In this document: piece by piece, positions 59,358-64,000 of the stretch
Layout: each line of letters starts with the position of its first letter
Numbering within the stretch: the stretch's first letter is position 1
Translations under genes and position numbers: made by a program
Notes under the pieces: model-generated
Database searches by the model: none
What the model was told of the DNA's origin: nothing
Seen by the model: the letters and a program-made list of their open reading frames with translations, nothing else
Assembly (NCBI GenBank): GCA_964493265.1
Contig: CAZBLY010000001.1
Coordinates: forward strand, 1-64,000
Length of the DNA stretch: 64,000 nucleotides
Source of the DNA: DAOWHW01 sp964493265
GTDB lineage: Archaea > Nanobdellota > Nanobdellia > Pacearchaeales > UBA284
Reading direction: 5' to 3'

Positions 59358-61007
59358 TTAATAACCTTGAGGCATTTGAGGTAACTGACTTTGGCCAGAT
59401 GCAGATGATTTGTTTGAGGCAATAACATCATCTATTCTCAATATCATCATTGCAACTTCACTAGCTGATTTGATTGCTTGATTCTTAATTTCAAGTGGCT
59501 CAATAATCCCTTTTTTTAATGTATCACATATCAAACCACCAGCTGAGCTTACTACGCTTGTATCCAACCCAGTTGTTGTTTCATTTTGATCGTGTCTTGC
59601 TTTAAGTTCTGTAATTACATCAATTGGATCTAATCCGGCATTTTCAGCAAGTGTACGGGGAATAACTTCTAGAGAATTTGCAAAAGCATTAACAGCTAAT
59701 TGTTCTCTTCCTTTAATGGTTTGAGCAAATGCTTTAAGTCTTCTTTGGAGCTCTATTTCAAAAGCACCACCACCTGAAACAATAAAACCTTTTTCAAGTG
59801 CAACAGAAACATCCCCAATACCATCTTTTATAGCTCTTTCAAGTTCATCTATAACATGCTCTGTCCCGCCACGAATTAGAATTGTAATTGCTTTAGGATT
59901 TTTACATCCAATAACATAAATCATTCCTTCCTCTTGATATTTAATTTCCTTGACAGTTTCAGCATAACCAAGCTGGTCTGTTGTAAGTTCATTAATATTA
60001 CTAACTATTTTTCCTCCAGTTGCTTTAGCAAGAAGCTCCATATCACTCTTCTTAATTCTTCGGGCAGCAAAAATTCCCTCTTTTGTTAAATAATATTGAG
60101 CCACATCATCAATTCCTTTCTGACATAAAATAACATTAGCATTAACTTCTTTAATCTTATTGACCATGTCTTTTAGAATTCTTTCTTCTTGATCAATAAA
60201 AGATTGTAATTGATCGGGATTTGTAATTTGAATTTTTGTGTCTGTTTCAGGAGTTTTAAGCTCAAGGGCGGTATCAATCAAGGCGATTTTTGCGTCCTTA
60301 ATATGGGAAGGCATATCTCCACTAACACGTTCTTTGTCTAAAACAATCCCCTTAATAAGTTCAGTATCTTCTATTCCCTCTCCTTTTTTCTTTTCAAGTT
60401 TTATATTTGTTTTATCAATTATAATTTTACTGCTATCATCTTTGTTATTTTGTTCCATAACTTGAAGAATAGCATCAACTGCAACTTCAGATAATTTTTC
60501 TTTTGCTGCCTCTGCTCCTTTGCCAGTCATAGCAGTAATAACAATCTGTTTTAGAAGATCTTTTTGTTCTTGATTAATTTTATATGCTAAATCTTTAGAA
60601 ATTTTATAAGCTTGCTCCGCCCCTAAACGATAGCCTCTAACTATAACAGTGGGATGAATCCTATCTTCAAGCAACTTTTCAGCATTTTCAAGAAGCTTGC
60701 CAGCAAAAATTACAGCTGTTGTAGTTCCATCACCAACTTCATCTTCTTGAGTTTTAGCTATTTCAACCATCATCTTTGCAGCAGGGTGTTCAATTTCCAT
60801 TTCATCAAGAATTGTGACCCCATCATTTGTAACAGTAATATCCCCAATAGAATCAACTAACATCTTATCCATGCCTTTAGGCCCCAATGTAGTTTTAATA
60901 GTATCAGCCACAAGTTTAGCTGCTAGAATATTATTTCTTTGTGCATCTTTTCCTATCATTCTCTGGATATTTTCAGGCAATATGTAAATTGGTTGTTTTT
61001 CAGTCAT
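59358..61007 (-). CDS. thsA: Thermosome (group II chaperonin) subunit
   Basis: The 549-residue protein is a complete group II chaperonin: TLGPKGMDKMLVDSIGDITV at the start, the ATP motif VGDGTTTAVIFAG, the apical-domain stretch, and GGGAFEIELQRRL near the C-terminus. The tail QSQLPQMPQGY lacks the GGM repeats of some relatives. It folds proteins in the cytosol. Only one subunit gene is present in the window. Confidence 0.97.
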   Translation of the reverse strand: MTEKQPIYILPENIQRMIGKDAQRNNILAAKLVADTIKTTLGPKGMDKMLVDSIGDITVTNDGVTILDEMEIEHPAAKMMVEIAKTQEDEVGDGTTTAVIFAGKLLENAEKLLEDRIHPTVIVRGYRLGAEQAYKISKDLAYKINQEQKDLLKQIVITAMTGKGAEAAKEKLSEVAVDAILQVMEQNNKDDSSKIIIDKTNIKLEKKKGEGIEDTELIKGIVLDKERVSGDMPSHIKDAKIALIDTALELKTPETDTKIQITNPDQLQSFIDQEERILKDMVNKIKEVNANVILCQKGIDDVAQYYLTKEGIFAARRIKKSDMELLAKATGGKIVSNINELTTDQLGYAETVKEIKYQEEGMIYVIGCKNPKAITILIRGGTEHVIDELERAIKDGIGDVSVALEKGFIVSGGGAFEIELQRRLKAFAQTIKGREQLAVNAFANSLEVIPRTLAENAGLDPIDVITELKARHDQNETTTGLDTSVVSSAGGLICDTLKKGIIEPLEIKNQAIKSASEVAMMILRIDDVIASNKSSASGQSQLPQMPQGY

Positions 61008-61077
61008 TTTAAATTTTCAGTCATTTTTACAGAAAATTCTATTAATTTCCCTTAACCTATATTATCTTTGATTAGGA

Positions 61078-61085
61078 TATTTAAA
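61078..61085 (-). promoter_or_regulatory. Box A of the thermosome gene
   Basis: The minus strand reads TTTAAATA within CTTTTTAAATATCC, 71 bp upstream of the ATG, giving an estimated 5' leader of about 45-50 bases. The leader contains a second ATGACTGAAAA copy (61023) that opens a 6-codon frame overlapping the thermosome start. Confidence 0.5.
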
Positions 61086-61213
61086 AAGTTTTCTCTTATT
61101 TTTACATTTTATCAAATACAATATATGGGCCATTAAATTAGCACCAAATCACGAAAAAGTATTTAAAACAAATGAAACTCAAAAATTTATAATAAAGAGG
61201 TCATTAAGGAAAA

Positions 61214-61495
61214 ATGCCAAGAAAAAATTCAAACACAGTTAATGGAATAAAGGGATTTTCAGAAAGATTTGTATTACAAGACACAGATACACTAAAAGAA
61301 ACCCGGCTTAAAGAACTAAAAACCAAAGAAACAGGATGGGTAAAAGAAGGTAAATGTGAAGAGTGTGGTGGTTTTGACATTCTTTCCAGATATGGAGATG
61401 CTTTTTTATGCAGTGAATGTCTAAGATTAATTAATTCAAAAAACAAAAGAAGCAAAAAAATTAAAGCAAAAACAAAGATAAAAAGAAGAAATTAA
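61214..61495 (+). CDS. Small zinc-ribbon protein
   Basis: The 93-residue basic protein has a CEECG knuckle (about 49-53) and a CSEC knuckle (about 68-71), forming one zinc ribbon between a charged N-terminus and a Lys/Arg-rich tail. This suggests nucleic-acid or ribosome contact. It is divergent from the thermosome gene. AAGAGGT lies upstream of the ATG. It is not identified further. Confidence 0.65.
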   Translation: MPRKNSNTVNGIKGFSERFVLQDTDTLKETRLKELKTKETGWVKEGKCEECGGFDILSRYGDAFLCSECLRLINSKNKRSKKIKAKTKIKRRN

Positions 61496-61519
61496 AAATA
61501 TTCCATAAATTAGATTTTT

Positions 61520-61891
61520 TCAGTCTTTTTTGTGCAATTTATTATATATAAAAGTTGCCAATCCTTCTATGTGGCTAATTTTATTCTTCAAAAGAATTAT
61601 CCTTAATCTATTATTAATTCTTACACCTTTTTTAACAAGTTCTTTTTTTAGTGAGTGATAAAGATGTTTTCCTTTTTTATCAAAATCAGTTAAAATAATA
61701 CACTCTTTTGTTTTAATTTTTTCTACAGTAACATAAAAAGGTCTTCCATGTAAAATAATTATATTCTTACTTTTAAAACCAAGTTTCTCAAGAGCTTTTT
61801 TATCTTTGCAACCTTCAACAACAATCAAAGCATCAGAATTTTTTGCTTTATCTATTTCAATTAAAAGGCTAAAATAAAATTTAGATTTCAT
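61520..61891 (-). CDS. Stand-alone Toprim-domain protein
   Basis: I choose the ATG at 61889-61891; the longer frame would run through the tRNA-Lys gene. The 123-residue protein has the Toprim signature: Glu in ALIVVEGCKDKKAL, and DxD in IILTDFDKKGKHLYH. Toprim folds occur in primases, topoisomerases, RNase M5 and OLD nucleases; a minimal protein like this may cleave or bind nucleic acid. It begins 16 bp after the tRNA-Lys 3' end and is probably co-transcribed with it. Confidence 0.82.
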   Translation of the reverse strand: MKSKFYFSLLIEIDKAKNSDALIVVEGCKDKKALEKLGFKSKNIIILHGRPFYVTVEKIKTKECIILTDFDKKGKHLYHSLKKELVKKGVRINNRLRIILLKNKISHIEGLATFIYNKLHKKD

Positions 61892-61907
61892 TCTTAATAT
61901 AAAATTA

Positions 61908-62029
61908 TGGGTCCGACGGGGCTCGAACCCGCGACACCCTGGTTTCTCTTTTTGACTGCAGGATTCATAAAAACCCACAGACGGTTTTTATTAAGAGCCA
62001 GGTGCTCTAACCAACTGAGCTACGGACCC
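61908..62029 (-). tRNA. tRNA-Lys (anticodon CTT) with 48-nt intron
   Basis: The acceptor GGGTCCG pairs with CGGACCC, the D-arm is GCTCAGTTGGTTAGAGC, the anticodon stem CCTGG pairs with CCAGG, and the loop is CTCTTAA with anticodon CTT. The intron (61944-61991) follows position 37. The exon CTCTT pairs with intron AAGAG to give the bulge-helix-bulge splice motif. The discriminator is A and no CCA is encoded. Confidence 0.9.
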
Positions 62030-62096
62030 AACATTAAATGAAAAGATAAATTTGTTTATAAATTTTTATAATTTTATAGAAATATTAAGAACACTA

Positions 62097-62405
62097 TTAA
62101 GCGTTCTTTCTCCATGTGTGTTTGCACTTAACACATCTAAAAAATTGGGTCTCAGCTTCATCTCCTGATCTCATTTGAGCAGAAAAATAATATGCTTTAT
62201 CATTACCACATTTAGGACAAACCTCATTGACTGTTGGCCAGACATTTGAATCCTTTTCATTAAGAACATCCAGTTTTGTTTCTTTGTTAATTTTTTCAGA
62301 AACAATAAGTTTTACTTTTTCCTTAGAACGATAACCACATTTAGGACAAGAAAATTTCGTTTTCTTCTGCACTAAAATAGCTCCACACTTTGGACAAAAC
62401 TTCAT
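62097..62405 (-). CDS. tfs: Transcription factor S (TFS, TFIIS/RPB9-like)
   Basis: The 102-residue protein has an N-terminal zinc ribbon (CPKC at 4-7 and CPKCG at about 20-24) and a C-terminal TFIIS-type ribbon with CPKCGN, the acidic RSGDEAET loop (Asp-Glu needed for transcript cleavage) and CVKCKHTWR. The acidic pair suggests an active cleavage factor rather than an inhibitory paralogue. Confidence 0.95.
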   Translation of the reverse strand: MKFCPKCGAILVQKKTKFSCPKCGYRSKEKVKLIVSEKINKETKLDVLNEKDSNVWPTVNEVCPKCGNDKAYYFSAQMRSGDEAETQFFRCVKCKHTWRKNA

Positions 62406-62526
62406 TTTTATCCTCTTTTGTCAGCTTCTAGGTTTAAAAACTTTGCGTTTATAAGTTAGAACTTTATAGGAAGAAAAAAACCATGAAAAAAACCATAAAA
62501 AAAATCATGAAAAAATCACAAAAAAA

Positions 62527-63120
62527 TTACTTAAATATTCCAACAAAAAATAATTTTATCCAGCCAACTTTTGGAATTCTGCCAATGGCTTTTCCTAAAA
62601 TTTGCTCTTGTTTAATTGTTTCCTCATAAGGCCATTGGGCATTGTTATGGTCTCCTTTAGTTGAAAAAGTGGTTTCATTATTAAATATAATGCGATGAAT
62701 AATTGGCACTTTCTGGCCTTCAACCTTGAAAATAATTACATCCCCAACCTTATAATCATGATTTTTTAAGCCCCGAACAATAATTATATCCCCTTTATCA
62801 AGACCATTTCTCCAAGACCATTCTTCAATCTGTTCTTTTGTTATATTATTTTCTAAATACCACGAACCATGTAAAGAAAACCAGTTATCAAATTCGCCTT
62901 CATGAATCATACTATTACTTTCAATAATTACAAAAGGGATTGGTGTAGCAAAAATCAGACCAAAAACTGGAAAAATAATAAATTTAACAATTAAAAAAAT
63001 CAAAATAAGATCGATAATCCAACTCCAAATAGAATCGCTTTTCCATAAAAAATGCCATATCTTTCCAAAAGTGTTTTGTTTTCCTAACCTCTTTTTTTTG
63101 TGTCTGATATTTTTTTTCAT
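62527..63120 (-). CDS. Signal peptidase I (archaeal S26B type)
   Basis: The 197-residue protein has a basic N-terminus, a transmembrane helix (about 35-60) and the catalytic Ser in IESNSMIHEG. A His-containing PIIHRIIF stands where bacterial enzymes have the catalytic Lys, as in the archaeal/ER Ser-His type. GDIIIVRG and the KGDHN box follow. It releases exported proteins at the membrane. Several exported proteins are encoded in this window. Confidence 0.92.
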   Translation of the reverse strand: MKKNIRHKKKRLGKQNTFGKIWHFLWKSDSIWSWIIDLILIFLIVKFIIFPVFGLIFATPIPFVIIESNSMIHEGEFDNWFSLHGSWYLENNITKEQIEEWSWRNGLDKGDIIIVRGLKNHDYKVGDVIIFKVEGQKVPIIHRIIFNNETTFSTKGDHNNAQWPYEETIKQEQILGKAIGRIPKVGWIKLFFVGIFK

Positions 63121-63158
63121 CTGTAAAAATAATTGAATTTAGCTTTAAAAATTTATAC

Positions 63159-63923
63159 TTATATAATCTTAAAATCTACGCGGATGTGGTATTTGTAAGG
63201 AGCTATTTCCCTAACTTTCTTTATTCTTGATATCTTAATTTTCTTTTTAGCTTTTTTTGCTTCTTTTTTGATTTTTTCACTTATTTGTTTCAAGTTTTGT
63301 TTTTTCAAAAAATCATAAAAATGTATTATTGTTCCTTTTTTTGAAACCATGAATGCTTCTTTTAAAAATGATTCCTTAAGTTGTGGTCTTGCCATAATTA
63401 TTCTATCAAATTTTATTTTTTGTCTTAAGAACTTTGGAATAATTCTCTTAACATCACCTTGAATAATTTCAATATTATTCAATTTGTTCAATCTGTTTAA
63501 TTTAACATTTTCTTTAGCATATTTTGAGGCTGCACGACTGATTTCAACACAATAAACTTTTTTTGCTTTGCTTTTTTTAGCAATAACAATTCCATAAGGG
63601 GCTATTCCAGAAAACATAACTAAAACAGTTTCACCTTTTTTGATTTTTTTTGCTATCTCTAACCTATCATGACTTAATCGTTGAGAAAAATAACAAGTTT
63701 TAATATCTAACTTGAAGATACAGGTATTTTCTTTATGGATTGTTTCTGTTTTTTTGATTCCCGCCAACCATTTTAATCTTGGAGTTCTAAGACGGCCAGC
63801 TATCTTGCTTTTTACATAAACAGCCTTAATATTTTTATATTTTTTAATTAATTCTTTTGCTTTATTTTTAGTCGTTGGAACATTAAAAATAATCACATGT
63901 CCTATAATATCAAATCCACCCAT
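63159..63923 (-). CDS. trm5: tRNA (guanine37-N1)-methyltransferase Trm5-like
   Basis: The 254-residue protein has a Trm5-type D2 domain (KIAGRLRTPRLKWLAG; FKLDIKTCYFSQRLSHDRLE) and a Rossmann methyltransferase core (VLVMFSGIAPYGIVIAKK; VYCVEISRAASKYAKENVKLN; RIIMARPQ at the catalytic NPP-equivalent position). It modifies G37 of tRNAs to maintain reading frame. The NPP-equivalent region reads ARPQ, a departure from many Trm5 proteins. Confidence 0.82.
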   Translation of the reverse strand: MGGFDIIGHVIIFNVPTTKNKAKELIKKYKNIKAVYVKSKIAGRLRTPRLKWLAGIKKTETIHKENTCIFKLDIKTCYFSQRLSHDRLEIAKKIKKGETVLVMFSGIAPYGIVIAKKSKAKKVYCVEISRAASKYAKENVKLNRLNKLNNIEIIQGDVKRIIPKFLRQKIKFDRIIMARPQLKESFLKEAFMVSKKGTIIHFYDFLKKQNLKQISEKIKKEAKKAKKKIKISRIKKVREIAPYKYHIRVDFKII

Positions 63924-63964
63924 TTTTTTATATTTTCTCTGTTTCTTGTATTTTACTTTAAATT

Positions 63965-64000
63965 TTACTTTAAAAAATATTGTAAAGCATCTTCAATAGA
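63965..64000 (-). CDS. C-terminal end of a gene continuing past the window
   Basis: From the right window edge on the minus strand an open frame encodes SIEDALQYFLK and ends in TAA at 63965-63967. This reads like the last helix of a protein, but only 11 residues are visible, so it is tentative. Confidence 0.35.
   Translation of the reverse strand, partial: SIEDALQYFLK

Noticed and set aside
59357..59431. N-terminal extension of the gene at 58907
   Set aside because: It lies inside the thermosome coding region; an ATG just after that gene's stop is the natural start.
61892..61978. N-terminal extension of the Toprim gene
   Set aside because: It would be read from within the tRNA-Lys gene and its intron; the ATG at 61891 gives a complete Toprim domain.
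62483..62700. Plus-strand frame starting with Lys-rich sequence near 62483
   Set aside because: It runs antisense through the signal peptidase gene and has no family features.
1..64000. Prophage, insertion sequence or integrase-type mobile element
   Set aside because: No transposase, integrase, capsid or terminal-inverted-repeat pair was seen; tRNA flanks show no partial tRNA duplications that would mark an attachment site.

Overview
The window is a gene-dense, AT-rich archaeal chromosome segment. Its information-processing genes are archaeal: MCM helicase, RPA32-like protein, TBP, TFE-alpha, TFS, thermosome, aIF5B, ribosomal proteins L15e and L10e, deoxyhypusine synthase, an archaeal-type CCA-adding enzyme, NreA and Trm5. 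Two of the four tRNAs carry introns at the archaeal position. The AT bias, lysine-rich tails on several proteins, many small zinc-ribbon and coiled-coil proteins of unknown function, and the mixture of bacterial-type genes point to a DPANN lineage of the Pacearchaeota/Woesearchaeota kind. That placement is an inference from gene content; no rRNA gene is present.

Layout. 1-8.1 kb: the N-terminal part of a large secreted beta-helix protein cut by the window edge, a thioredoxin-CcdA fusion, an MCM-RPA operon and TBP. 8.1-11.7 kb: a caspase-like protease divergent from a STAS-HATPase protein, a rhomboid protease, and TFE-alpha whose lysine-repeat tail is broken by a 100-N assembly gap. 11.8-20.6 kb: small coiled-coil and zinc proteins, an intron-containing tRNA-Gly, a TrmB regulator, a split methionyl-tRNA synthetase, tRNA-Val, a membrane protein with a cytoplasmic winged helix, and secreted coiled-coil and lipoprotein genes. 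20.6-30 kb: the anaerobic ribonucleotide reductase operon nrdR-nrdD-nrdG with two candidate NrdR boxes, then a compact operon with a Ca2+-type P-ATPase, a GGDEF diguanylate cyclase, a glycosyltransferase, a Ca2+/cation exchanger and a methyltransferase. 30-42.7 kb: Kef-type antiporter, CCA enzyme, AMP phosphorylase, AI-2E-type permease, MEMO-family protein, a lipoprotein, aIF5B, a ferritin-like protein, an MltB-like lytic transglycosylase and NreA. 42.7-51 kb: thioredoxin, thioredoxin reductase, glutamate dehydrogenase, small regulators, L15e, a DisA-type diadenylate cyclase followed by a DHH/DHHA1 phosphoesterase, and L10e. 51-64 kb: PEP synthase, deoxyhypusine synthase with a PLP decarboxylase-like gene, an endonuclease V homologue with altered metal ligands, a candidate structured RNA, a membrane AlbA_2/Schlafen-type protein, tRNA-Gly, thermosome, a Toprim protein beside an intron-containing tRNA-Lys, TFS, signal peptidase and Trm5.

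How the parts fit. The genes suggest an anaerobic (class III RNR) organism with amino-acid and pyruvate metabolism (GDH, PpsA), nucleotide salvage (AMP phosphorylase), thioredoxin-based redox chemistry on both sides of the membrane, and an elaborate cell surface. The unusual layer is bacterial-style signalling and bacteria-directed enzymes in an archaeal background: predicted c-di-GMP and c-di-AMP synthases within about 20 kb of each other, a STAS-GHKL protein, a caspase-like protease, NrdR with tandem operators, and a secreted or membrane-anchored enzyme resembling peptidoglycan-cleaving MltB. I see no CRISPR array, insertion sequence, integrase or rRNA operon. No intergenic stretch exceeds about 300 bases; the longest ones (54268-54533, 57329-57597, 23983-24198) hold the regulatory or RNA candidates listed below.
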